The notes under the pieces are model-generated. The model saw nothing but the letters and a program-made list of their open reading frames with translations, had not been told where the DNA came from and did no database searches. Below, in pieces: positions 18,015-26,034 of a stretch of DNA of 64,000 nt. The DNA lies in contig NZ_JAKMHX010000021.1 in assembly GCF_022048975.1 (NCBI RefSeq), forward strand, positions 1 through 64,000, given 5' to 3'. Every line of letters starts with the position of its first letter. The stretch's first letter is position 1. Made by a program: the position numbers and the translations under genes. The stretch is from Sporosarcina cyprini (GTDB lineage: Bacteria > Bacillota > Bacilli > Bacillales_A > Planococcaceae).

Positions 18015-19169
18015 ATGAACAAAATATCACTTGACCAAGCGCTGATCGACTGGACAATCGAACATCGCAGACATTTCCATATGCATCCTGAGTTGTCGGG
18101 ACAAGAAGTTCAAACAGCGGCTTATGTCAAAGAGAGATTAGCAGAAATCGGAATTCCATTAGTCGATGGCTATTCAGAACCGAATGTCATTGCTTTTTTC
18201 AAAGGAACAGAAGGAAATAAAACGATTGCCCTTCGAGCGGATATGGATGCCCTTCCACTTGAGGAGGAAGGAGATAAACCGTACATCTCCAAAGTCCCTG
18301 GCGTCATGCACGGTTGCGGCCATGACGGGCATACTGCCACGTTGCTGGCAGTCGCTAAGTGGGTGAGCGAGAATGCGGCGCACGTTCGCCATAATATACT
18401 GTTCATCTTTCAAAGTTCCGAAGAAGCCTCTCCGAGCGGTGCAAAACAGCTTGTCGAAGAAGGAATATTAGACGGTGTTGATGTCATTTACGGCATCCAT
18501 TATATGTCCAATATGCCTCTTGGGAAAATCGGTTTTGCCACCGGCCCCGCTATGGCTTCCTGTGATGATTTTGACATCGTCATAGAAGGCAAAGGCGGTC
18601 ACGGGGGCAGCCCGCACGAAACGGTGGATCCAATCTATATCGCGACACATGTAATACAGGCATTCCAATCAATCGTCAGCCGGAATCTAAATCCATTGCA
18701 TGCCGGCGTCATTTCCATTGGCGGTTTGCAAGCAGGCAATTCCTATAACGTCATACCGGATAAGGTTTTACTGAAAGGAACCATCCGCGCCTTAACGTTC
18801 GAAGGCGCCACGCTCATGCATCAAAAAACGGAGCAATTAACGAAATCCATCTGCGAAAGCTTCGGCGCCGTTGGACATTATCAATTCATCGAGGGAACAC
18901 CCCCTCTGTATAACCACCCCGATGCATGTGAAGTGGCGAAGGATATAATCGAGAAAACATTTGGCGAGGATACATTTGTAGAGTACGAGCCTGTCCTTGG
19001 CGCAGAAGACTATGCCTATTACTTGAAAAACAAAGTCGGCGCTTTCATTAATGTCGGCATGCAAAGTGAAAAAAGCCAATACCCACACCATCACCCGAAG
19101 TTCGATATCGACGAAGCAGCCATCCCGGCAGGCATCGAATTGATGATCCAACTGGCACTTCATGGATAA
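18015..19169 (+). CDS. M20D-family amidohydrolase / carboxypeptidase
   Basis: A 384-residue metallopeptidase with both metal sites: MHGCGHDGH (about residue 97), QSSEEASPSGA, GGHGGSPHETVDP (about residue 193, lid-domain His) and the C-terminal HHHPKFDID. The family hydrolyses N-acyl amino acids, indole-acetyl amino acids, hippurate or N-acetyl-diaminopimelate. GAGGAG lies before the ATG at 18015; an ATG at 18000 is less well placed. It is 83 bp behind the YfcC transporter gene and probably co-transcribed. Confidence 0.9.
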   Translation: MNKISLDQALIDWTIEHRRHFHMHPELSGQEVQTAAYVKERLAEIGIPLVDGYSEPNVIAFFKGTEGNKTIALRADMDALPLEEEGDKPYISKVPGVMHGCGHDGHTATLLAVAKWVSENAAHVRHNILFIFQSSEEASPSGAKQLVEEGILDGVDVIYGIHYMSNMPLGKIGFATGPAMASCDDFDIVIEGKGGHGGSPHETVDPIYIATHVIQAFQSIVSRNLNPLHAGVISIGGLQAGNSYNVIPDKVLLKGTIRALTFEGATLMHQKTEQLTKSICESFGAVGHYQFIEGTPPLYNHPDACEVAKDIIEKTFGEDTFVEYEPVLGAEDYAYYLKNKVGAFINVGMQSEKSQYPHHHPKFDIDEAAIPAGIELMIQLALHG

Positions 19170-19247
19170 GTAGATTGGTGGAACAATGCCCCTTTTTTTG
19201 TAACGCCTTCGGCTGATGGGAAGAAAACAATAAATAACAGATCAATT

Positions 19248-19287
19248 GAGGACACAATTCGCATATGAATTGGTGTCCTCTTTTTTG
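19248..19287 (+). terminator. Rho-independent terminator of the YfcC-amidohydrolase unit
   Basis: GAGGACACAATTC (19248-19260) pairs with GAATTGGTGTCCTC (19267-19280) with one bulge, followed by six T. Confidence 0.88.
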
Positions 19288-19409
19288 TTGATATAGCAGA
19301 GTTTAAAGTCTTTTAGCAAAACGAGCATATTACCCCATAAGCATTTGGAACTTTTTGTATTTCGGAACGTATTACTTAATAATAAGATTTATTTTATGGA
19401 GGTGTTTTT

Positions 19410-19970
19410 TTGAGAAGAATTCCTTTTTTAATAATTTCACTGTCTTTAATTATCTCCCTAATGGGATGTAGTTCTAATGTACAAGGTAGCATGAAAGATT
19501 ACAAAAACAGTGATGTGGCAGCAATTGTAGGAGACAAAGAAATTACAATAGGTGACTTACGATTTCTGTATTCAGATGATGATGTCTTAAATAACATTGA
19601 AGGTATTGTAAAGTTCGAATTAATGCTCCAGGAAGCTAAAAAAATGAATCTGGACGTTTCTGAAGACATAGCTGTTCGGAAAGAAATAATGCTATCTCTT
19701 CCTCTTGAAGATGGAGAGGGGGATATAAGAATGCAAGAGTTTATCAAATCCCAAGCAGAGAAGCTCGGAATGGAAAAAGAAGAATATTACAAGAAGTATG
19801 CTGAAATCCGGAGCGAACAAGATTCGTATGTAAATGCCTACATACAAGAAATGGTTGGTACTGATGGGTATAATGAAGATAACTCAAAGGAATTTGATAA
19901 AAAGGCAAATGACTTTTTGAATGAATTAGTAAAAAAACATGAAAAGGAAATTAAAATACTAATCAAGTAA
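19410..19970 (+). CDS. Lipoprotein with SurA/PrsA-like N-terminal chaperone domain
   Basis: A 186-residue lipoprotein with lipobox LMGC (Cys20). VAAIVGDKEITIGDLRFLY, then KFELMLQEAKKMNLDVSEDIA, matches the SurA_N/PrsA N-terminal helical domain. There is no parvulin isomerase domain, so it would be a chaperone-only or degenerate relative. The start is a TTG at 19410 behind GGAGG. It stands alone, with a terminator at 20045. Base composition is more AT-rich than the neighbouring genes. The role is unknown. Confidence 0.7.
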   Translation: MRRIPFLIISLSLIISLMGCSSNVQGSMKDYKNSDVAAIVGDKEITIGDLRFLYSDDDVLNNIEGIVKFELMLQEAKKMNLDVSEDIAVRKEIMLSLPLEDGEGDIRMQEFIKSQAEKLGMEKEEYYKKYAEIRSEQDSYVNAYIQEMVGTDGYNEDNSKEFDKKANDFLNELVKKHEKEIKILIK

Positions 19971-20044
19971 CTTCTAATCCCTTATAAGGATAAAGAGTGC
20001 GTTCGTTAAGTAAGTCATATCGGAATTAAAACGTTAATACATGG

Positions 20045-20081
20045 CATTAAAAACGCACATTTCTGTGCGTTCTTTTTAATG
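20045..20081 (+). terminator. Terminator after the SurA-like lipoprotein gene
   Basis: AACGCACA (20052-20059) pairs with TGTGCGTT (20064-20071), followed by CTTTTT. Flanking CATTAAA/TTTAATG extend the stem. Confidence 0.8.
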
Positions 20082-20130
20082 TAGATTATGCGGTTAATTA
20101 TAGAACAAATTGAGTGCTCAATTAAAATGC

Positions 20131-20487
20131 CATGACTTACCCATGTTTTGAACCGCTCGAATAACGTCGCCAACTGCTCGTATATTTTCTCGAAAGCTCG
20201 TATATCTAGGCGAACCTCTCGTATATCTCGTCAACCGCTCGTATTTCTCCGTGACCGCTCGATTATGCAAGTAAACCTCTCGTATCTGGTTGCGAACCGC
20301 TCGATTAATCCGACATGACTCACCCATGTTCTGAACCGCTCGAATAACGTCGCCAACTGCTCGTATATTGTCAAGAAAGCTCGAATATCACGCAAACCTC
20401 TCGTATATTTCGTCAACCGCTCGTATTTCTCCGTGACCGCTCGATTATGCAAGTAAACCTCTCGTATCTGGTTGCGAACCGCTCGAT
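20131..20487. repeat. Duplicated intergenic array of ~21-bp units with CTCGTAT core
   Basis: Sixteen units of the form AACCGCTCGTATn(9) occur in two near-identical 183-bp blocks (20131-20313 and 20314-20487). In the first block the CTCG(T/A)(A/T)T cores start at 20156, 20177, 20197, 20218, 20238, 20258, 20279 and 20300, that is every 20-21 bp. Each block opens with CATGACT(T/C)ACCCATGTT. Units are not palindromic and differ in their variable half. The remaining gene-free sequence, 19971-20641, holds only a terminator and nothing else I recognise. Confidence 0.9.
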
Positions 20488-20641
20488 TCAGTTATTGTCA
20501 TGATGATATCTTTTTTATCGTGCTTGATTAGCCAAATGACTGCTCCACTCCATCCACCTATTTATTTCAATACAAGCATCTTTCTTACGATTCACTCATC
20601 TCTCAGGTAGAATGAAATGGATAAACAAGGAGTTGACGTAT

Positions 20642-21373
20642 GTGGGACGGACATTTGTGATAAGTGATATTCATGGAGAGATTACAGCTTTTAATCAATT
20701 ATTGACCGAGATCAATTATGAGCCTGGTACTGACCAGCTCATTCTCCTCGGTGATTATGTAGATCGCGGAGAAGATTCGAACGCGGTGCTGGACAAAGTG
20801 ATGGAGCTTCGGGAACTGGGCGCGATTGTCCTCAAGGGAAACCATGAAGATATGATGATTAAAGCATTAACGAGTGAAGAAGAAAGGCTATGGCGTCATT
20901 GGGTGGATCGGAATGGAGGAAGTGAAACATTACGGAGCTACGGCTTTCGCGAAGAGGAGTATACTGTTTCTCCAGATCTACCGTTTGAGCGGCCTCAACT
21001 TTCTTCGGAAGCACTAGAGAAGCATCTTGAGTTCATTTGCTCTTTAGACATCTATAAAGAACAAAACGATTTCATCTTTGTGCATGCAGGCGTTCATCCT
21101 GAAACGCCTATCCATGAGACGGAGGAACGGGATTTTCTCTGGATTCGCGATCCTTTCCATAATGGCTATTGTGGTGAAAAAAAGGTAGTGTTCGGACACA
21201 CTCCGACCAAGTATTTATATAAAGAGGATACGAACCACTCCATCTTTTTTGGGGATAATAATATTATTGGAATCGATGGCGGGGCTGTATATGGCGGCCA
21301 GTTGAATTGTCTGGAACTGCCCGGTCTCCATCCGCATTCCGTGAAAATAAAACCTGAAAGCTCTTCAGAATGA
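20642..21373 (+). CDS. Metallophosphoesterase, Ser/Thr-phosphatase / Ap4A-hydrolase type
   Basis: A 243-residue calcineurin-like phosphatase. Metal and active-site motifs are in order: ISDIHGE (residue 7), LGDYVDRG (about residue 36), LKGNHEDM (about residue 64), VHAGVHP (about residue 145) and VFGHTPT (about residue 183). It resembles the PPP-like bacterial phosphatases and symmetrical Ap4A hydrolases (PrpE group). I choose the GTG at 20642, behind AAGGAG, giving the typical start MGRTFVISDIHG; an ATG 30 bases upstream is in frame. The real substrate cannot be told from sequence. Confidence 0.85.
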   Translation: MGRTFVISDIHGEITAFNQLLTEINYEPGTDQLILLGDYVDRGEDSNAVLDKVMELRELGAIVLKGNHEDMMIKALTSEEERLWRHWVDRNGGSETLRSYGFREEEYTVSPDLPFERPQLSSEALEKHLEFICSLDIYKEQNDFIFVHAGVHPETPIHETEERDFLWIRDPFHNGYCGEKKVVFGHTPTKYLYKEDTNHSIFFGDNNIIGIDGGAVYGGQLNCLELPGLHPHSVKIKPESSSE

Positions 21374-21390
21374 AGATCGACTTACATAGA

Positions 21391-21420
21391 AAAACCGGTG
21401 CCATTGAAAGCACCGGTTTT
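21391..21420. terminator. Bidirectional terminator between phosphoesterase and BCCT genes
   Basis: AAAACCGGTGC (21391-21401) pairs perfectly with GCACCGGTTTT (21410-21420). It serves both convergent genes. Confidence 0.9.
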
Positions 21421-21423
21421 CGT

Positions 21424-23004
21424 TTATTCCACTTTCGCTTCTCTCTTAGATTTCTTTTTCGCTTTCTTCTTCACAGCTTTTTCGATATGTTCAAACCTCC
21501 GAATGTCGGTCGGGCGAACGGTGATCGGTTCCTTTTTCAGCAATTTTATCATTGAGAAAACAAGCATCAGCAAGAAGAGTGTGAATGGCAACGCCGAAAC
21601 GAGCGACGCGGTCTGCAGTGCCTCCAAGCCGCCAGCATACAGCAGCACGGCTGCAATCGCTGACATCAAAAAGCCCCAAACGACTTTGACAATCAATGGA
21701 GGAAACAGATTTCCCTTCGTTGTCATACTCGCTAAAATGTAAGTCGCGGAATCCGCGGAAGTAACGAGAAATGTGAAGATCAAGATAATCGCCAGCACAG
21801 AAAGCACGTTTGTGAATGGCATATGCTTAAATGTTTCAAATACAGCTGATGTGACCTCGGCATCTACAGCTTCCGCAATATGCGTGCCGTTGTTCAAATC
21901 ATTATAGAGTGCAGTCCCCCCTAGCGTTGCAATCCACATACATGCAAACACTGGTGGGATGACCATGACGCCAGCAATGAATTCGCGGATCGTCCGGCCT
22001 TTGGATACGCGGGCAACAAACGCGCCGACAAATGGAGACCAGGCGATTGTCCAAGCCCAGTAGAAAATGGTCCACTCTTGAACCCATGTCCCTCCCTGAT
22101 AGGGCTGGAGACGCAAACTATAACGAATGAAATTATTAATATAATCCCCGATCGCCAATGTGAAGCTCTCCAGGATAAACACTTTCGGTCCGACAATGAA
22201 GAAGAACGCAAGCAGGACAAGCGCCATTCCTAGATTAAAGTTTCCTAAATAGGCAATCCCTTTACTCAAACCTGTAGATGCCGAGAGCATATAAGCTACA
22301 AATACAACAAAAATAATGAGCAATTGAATGAGAAATGTATTATCGACCGGAAAGACATATTCCAACCCGCCGCCCATTTGCAGCACACCCATCCCGACAG
22401 ATGTCGCAATGCCCATAACGGTCGCGATTACCGCGAAGGAATCAATCCCCGTCTTCACAATTTTATTTGATCCAACGAGCGGCTCCATTGCAGTCGAAAT
22501 TAAACCATCTTTCTTCTTGCGGAACTGCAGAAATCCGATGACGAGCCCTACTATGCCAAAAATGGCCCATTGAGAGATCCCCCAATGAAAAAACGAATAC
22601 CCCATGGCCACACGGGCTGAATCCACTGTCTTCGACTCCACGCCAGTTAATGGAGAGGTGAAATAATGGCTCATCGGTTCGGCGACACCCCAGAAAACGA
22701 GGCCTACCCCAAATCCCGCCGAGAACAACATACCGATCCAAGTGAAAAAAGGATATTCCGGCCGTTCTTCATCACCGCCAAGACGAATCGCTCCATATTT
22801 GCTTATTGCCAGACCCGCCAAAAATAGAATGACAATAAACACAGCCAACAAATAAAACCAGCCAAACTTTGCTGTTGTGAAACCGTACAGCACATTGGCC
22901 ACATTACCAAATTGCTCGGGCATGATTGCCCCCAAGACGACCAGCACCAAAATGACGACTGCCGAAATGGAAAACACCGGGTTCTTCAAAAATCTTCTGT
23001 CCAA
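21424..23004 (-). CDS. BCCT-family osmolyte transporter (glycine betaine/choline type)
   Basis: A 526-residue protein with twelve membrane segments. The BCCT signature region WTIFYWAWTIAWSPFVGAF (about residue 312), the Trp-rich WGVAEPMSHYF and the substrate/Na+ region SVGMGVLQMGGGLEYVF (about residue 202) are present. The C-terminal tail is very basic (KKAVKKKAKKKSKREAK), like the osmosensing tails of BetP/OpuD proteins. It imports betaine-type compatible solutes with Na+. The start is a TTG at 23004 with GGAG about eleven bases upstream. Confidence 0.92.
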   Translation of the reverse strand: MDRRFLKNPVFSISAVVILVLVVLGAIMPEQFGNVANVLYGFTTAKFGWFYLLAVFIVILFLAGLAISKYGAIRLGGDEERPEYPFFTWIGMLFSAGFGVGLVFWGVAEPMSHYFTSPLTGVESKTVDSARVAMGYSFFHWGISQWAIFGIVGLVIGFLQFRKKKDGLISTAMEPLVGSNKIVKTGIDSFAVIATVMGIATSVGMGVLQMGGGLEYVFPVDNTFLIQLLIIFVVFVAYMLSASTGLSKGIAYLGNFNLGMALVLLAFFFIVGPKVFILESFTLAIGDYINNFIRYSLRLQPYQGGTWVQEWTIFYWAWTIAWSPFVGAFVARVSKGRTIREFIAGVMVIPPVFACMWIATLGGTALYNDLNNGTHIAEAVDAEVTSAVFETFKHMPFTNVLSVLAIILIFTFLVTSADSATYILASMTTKGNLFPPLIVKVVWGFLMSAIAAVLLYAGGLEALQTASLVSALPFTLFLLMLVFSMIKLLKKEPITVRPTDIRRFEHIEKAVKKKAKKKSKREAKVE

Positions 23005-23075
23005 AACTAAATCGACTCCTATAGATTGATTGTCTTTCCTATACCCTCAATCCACGCCGACTAACGTAAAAATTC

Positions 23076-23107
23076 AATAAAAATACCATTCATCCGAAAA
23101 TGAATGG
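23076..23107 (-). terminator. Terminator of the MFS gene
   Basis: On the minus strand CCATTCA pairs with TGAATGG across a nine-base loop, then TATTTTTATT. It lies directly after the MFS stop. Confidence 0.65.
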
Positions 23108-23115
23108 CAGATTCC

Positions 23116-24339
23116 TTATTTAGAAGAGGCTGAAACTGCGGTACCGACTTTTTGATCCTTCGGCAAACCGAGCCCCACCAAGCCGATAAAAGGAAGAAAC
23201 GATGCAAGAATCATTGTTTGATAAACACCGATCGTATCCATCAGCATACCAATTCCAACCGCGCCGAGAGCTCCCATGCCAAATGACAAACCGACTGTCA
23301 AACCCGCCATCGTCCCGATCTTGCTTGGCACGAGTTCTTGCGCGTAGATGACAGTGACTGAGAAACTCAGCATAATAAAGAAACCGATTCCAATGAGAAG
23401 CAGAGACACGGCCCAAAGCGGAGCGTAGGGCAGTAATAAGCATAGCGGAAGCGGAGCAAGCAAAGAAAGAACAATTACATTCTTTCGGCCCATGCGGTCT
23501 GCCATCGGACCTCCGAAAAATGTTCCTGCCGCTCCTAATGCCATGAATAGGAATATGTATAGCTGGCCCGATTCGATTTTCAAATTATAGTGATCAATCA
23601 AGTGGAATACATAAAAACTCGTAATGGTCGTCACATAAAAGGAACGGGCGAAAATGATGATGAACAATAGCGTCAGTGCAGTTCCTACTTGTTTGCCTGT
23701 CAAATTTCCGATAGTGCTCAGCACCACTTTTTTACGCTTTGCATTTTTCTCCTGATCCAGCTGTTCTTTATACCATTTCGATATTCTCGTTAATATGTAA
23801 ATGCCTAATGCAGCAACCAAAATAAAAACCGCCGCTCCGATTTGTCCAAGCGGAACAAGAACAAAAGCACTAATTAAAGGAGCTAACGCCTGCCCGGAAT
23901 TCCCGCCCACCTGGTAAATCGATTGGGACAATCCCCGTTTATTGCCTGCGGCCAAAAAAGAAACCCGAGATCCTTCTGGATGGAAAACCGCTGATCCTAA
24001 TCCGAGCACAATGACAGAAAGTAAAATGAGAGCGTAACTCGGAGCAAAGGCCAAACCGGCCATGCCAACCATTGAAAAGGTCATGCCAATCGGAAGTGCA
24101 TAAGGCATTGGTTTTCGATCACTGAAATAACCCACAACCGGCTGTAACACGGAAGCGACCATATTCAAACAGAAAAAAATGAAGCCGAGCTGTGTAAAAC
24201 TAAGCCCCCGTTCCTGCTCCAGCACAGGGAACATGGCCGGAATAACGGACTGCAACGTATCGTTCAATAAATGACAGCCGCCAATCGCAAACATGATTGG
24301 ATATATGGGTAAATGGCTGTTTGCTTCCTTAGTCGTCAT
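23116..24339 (-). CDS. fsr: MFS efflux protein, fosmidomycin-resistance (Fsr) family
   Basis: A 407-residue major facilitator with twelve hydrophobic segments. The N-terminus GGCHLLNDTLQSVIPAMFPVLEQERGLSFTQLG and the segment LGLGSAVFHPEGSRVSFLAAGNKRG are characteristic of Fsr-type proteins, which export fosmidomycin and related compounds in E. coli. The second half carries the MFS loop GGPMADRMGRKN. The physiological substrate in this organism is unknown. It is preceded by AGGAGG-like sequence and is transcribed alone. Confidence 0.88.
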   Translation of the reverse strand: MTTKEANSHLPIYPIMFAIGGCHLLNDTLQSVIPAMFPVLEQERGLSFTQLGFIFFCLNMVASVLQPVVGYFSDRKPMPYALPIGMTFSMVGMAGLAFAPSYALILLSVIVLGLGSAVFHPEGSRVSFLAAGNKRGLSQSIYQVGGNSGQALAPLISAFVLVPLGQIGAAVFILVAALGIYILTRISKWYKEQLDQEKNAKRKKVVLSTIGNLTGKQVGTALTLLFIIIFARSFYVTTITSFYVFHLIDHYNLKIESGQLYIFLFMALGAAGTFFGGPMADRMGRKNVIVLSLLAPLPLCLLLPYAPLWAVSLLLIGIGFFIMLSFSVTVIYAQELVPSKIGTMAGLTVGLSFGMGALGAVGIGMLMDTIGVYQTMILASFLPFIGLVGLGLPKDQKVGTAVSASSK

Positions 24340-24434
24340 AAATTGAAATCAACCTCCTTTTTTAATGAATGTACTTTTCAGTATACATGACTTGTTCCTG
24401 CATTTGGAGACGAGATCGCTCGTTTAAATTGGAC

Positions 24435-24466
24435 AGTTTACTGGGTACACTACCTGTAAACTCAGG
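24435..24466. promoter_or_regulatory. Overlapping inverted repeats upstream of a small membrane protein gene
   Basis: AGTTTAC (24435-24441) pairs with GTAAACT (24456-24462), and ACCTG with CAGGT brackets the second arm. They directly precede the ribosome-binding site of the next gene and could be an operator or an RNA hairpin. Confidence 0.3.
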
Positions 24467-24474
24467 TAGAAAGG

Positions 24475-24849
24475 ATGAAACCATTGGGATTTATCAGTAG
24501 CGCGTCTCTCGCCTCCCTGATGCCTGCCGCCATGCTATTGATCACCATTGAAATTGTAATTGCAAGCTATAAAGCGTTTTCCTCTGAATGGACAAAGACG
24601 CTGGCCATTGGCAATTTCATCATCAACTTGCTATGGATTTGCCTCATTTCGATATTCGTCTTAAATCCTGCGATCATCCAACATGCCGTCGCTTCCTTTT
24701 TCGCCACCATCTTTCAAAAAGCACCAGAGGATATATACGGACAAGTCCGATGGATAATTATAGGCATTGGTCTCGCAACGATTGTAACAACTGCTATCGA
24801 TGCATTTGCGGGGTTCCGTAAACACGAAAAAAGTGATCCATCGATATGA
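24475..24849 (+). CDS. Small integral membrane protein of unknown function
   Basis: A 124-residue protein with three or four hydrophobic segments (about residues 13-30, 42-62, 66-82 and 92-112) and a short basic cytoplasmic tail GFRKHEKSDPSI. I do not recognise a family. AAGG precedes the ATG. It is convergent with the YitT gene, and its last codons lie inside the bidirectional terminator. Divergent from the MFS gene across 135 bp. Confidence 0.7.
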   Translation: MKPLGFISSASLASLMPAAMLLITIEIVIASYKAFSSEWTKTLAIGNFIINLLWICLISIFVLNPAIIQHAVASFFATIFQKAPEDIYGQVRWIIIGIGLATIVTTAIDAFAGFRKHEKSDPSI

Positions 24850-24862
24850 TGATCACTTTTTT
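24827..24862. terminator. Bidirectional terminator overlapping the stop codon of the upstream gene
   Basis: AAAAAAGTGATC (24827-24838) pairs perfectly with GATCACTTTTTT (24851-24862). The left arm is coding sequence of the plus-strand membrane protein. The right arm abuts the YitT stop. Confidence 0.88.
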
Positions 24863-25437
24863 TGATAGGCCACAATGCAGCTGGCTGTTATTCCGATCGT
24901 TGTGACGGTGGCCAAAGATAACCCAAGCCGTGCATGGCTGAGAAGCATGGTACCAATTGACACGATGATCACATCAAAACAAAGAATCATGAGAGCTGGA
25001 TTGATGGATAACTTTTTAGCTGCCATTTGTGCCAAAAGGTCTGTCCCGCCGATACTAATATCCTTTCTCAACATGAGACCTGCTCCCATCCCAATCCAGA
25101 TACCCGCCGTGACCGCACCCAGCCATGGATTCATCTTCTCGCTCAGGCCGGCTTCCCTCAGGGGCATTAGCATATCGATTACGATAGAGGAACATAACAG
25201 GCCGTGAATCCCATTATAGAAAAATGGCCTGTACAAAAACCATGCTGCAATAAAAATGGGAATACTGATGAGTAAAAACGTTAATCCAACCTTGACGTCC
25301 AGTATGTAGTGAAGGATTAAACTAATGCCCAAAGCGCCGCCTTCCAAAAACCCGAAGGGAACGAGAAACAGATTGATTCCAATTGAGATAAAAAGACATC
25401 CGATTCCAACGGCTGTTGCTTTCCCTATGAATTCCAC
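24853..25437 (-). CDS. YitT-family membrane protein without the C-terminal DUF2179 domain
   Basis: A 194-residue protein with five or six membrane segments and the YitT hallmark GFLEGGALGISLILHYI (about residue 29), followed by RKDISIGGTDLLAQM (about residue 128). Classical YitT/YvjA proteins have about 280 residues with a cytoplasmic DUF2179 domain; this one ends after the membrane part. The molecular function of the family is unknown. GGGGAAAT precedes the ATG. Confidence 0.85.
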   Translation of the reverse strand: MEFIGKATAVGIGCLFISIGINLFLVPFGFLEGGALGISLILHYILDVKVGLTFLLISIPIFIAAWFLYRPFFYNGIHGLLCSSIVIDMLMPLREAGLSEKMNPWLGAVTAGIWIGMGAGLMLRKDISIGGTDLLAQMAAKKLSINPALMILCFDVIIVSIGTMLLSHARLGLSLATVTTIGITASCIVAYQKK

Positions 25438-25699
25438 TATTTCCCCACCTAACTTTCGTCTGTTAGATGTATATGATAGTCATGCCGAAAGTATCAAACT
25501 TTCCTGCAAAATTCGCTTATTCTCATTCAATTCCACCTAGAATCCATGCTGTTTTCTCACGTTCGAAAAATTTTCAGCAGCCACTTATACCTCTTCCGTA
25601 ATCATTCATCTTTGGTTTATGGCGCGCTGCCCATGTTTAACCAATTCGTCAGCGGGAAGAGATGTGTGGAGAGAACATTACAACATGGAGGTGCTTCAC

Positions 25700-25933
25700 A
25701 TGGCAAAAGTGGCTGTAGAAAACCCATTTACTGATGTTAAACAAGCTTTGGAGGAAAAAGGCTACCAAGTAGAAATGTTTGAAAGCGACGAGAACGTCAA
25801 CGGATGCGATATTGGTGTGGTCCGCGCATTAGGAGATGTCAATGTCGACCAATTTGACTTCCCTGTCGTCAGCGTGGAAGGTCGTTCAGTCCAGGATATC
25901 GTTGACAGTGTGGAAGAACGGTTGAATCGATAA
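25700..25933 (+). CDS. ykuS: UPF0180 family protein YkuS
   Basis: A 77-residue cytosolic protein beginning MAKVAVENPFTDVKQALEEKGYQV, like B. subtilis YkuS (81 residues). The family is conserved in Bacilli, its function is unknown. The ATG at 25700 has GGAGG seven bases upstream. The frame is open further 5', but that extension is Cys/Trp-rich and unlike the family. Confidence 0.85.
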   Translation: MAKVAVENPFTDVKQALEEKGYQVEMFESDENVNGCDIGVVRALGDVNVDQFDFPVVSVEGRSVQDIVDSVEERLNR

Positions 25934-25980
25934 TTCGTCTGTTTCTCTAGATATGAAAATGATCATCATATACCGGACAT

Positions 25981-26019
25981 GAAAAAGCGGCGAAACCGTA
26001 TAGTTTCCGCCGCTTTTTC
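25981..26019. terminator. Bidirectional terminator between ykuS and the symporter gene
   Basis: GAAAAAGCGGCGAAAC (25981-25996) pairs with GTTTCCGCCGCTTTTTC (26003-26019) with one bulge. It serves both convergent genes. Confidence 0.9.
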
Positions 26020-26034
26020 ACGTTTTTCGTATAT

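Noticed and set aside
20118..20452. Two minus-strand frames giving heptad-like peptides across the 21-bp array
   Set aside because: The regular peptides follow from the 21-bp (7-codon) repeat; no ribosome site precedes them and the units drift between 20 and 21 bp, which would break the frame.
20131..20487. CRISPR array
   Set aside because: Units are only ~21 bp, the conserved core is about 12 bp, there are no constant-length spacers between identical repeats, and no cas genes are near.
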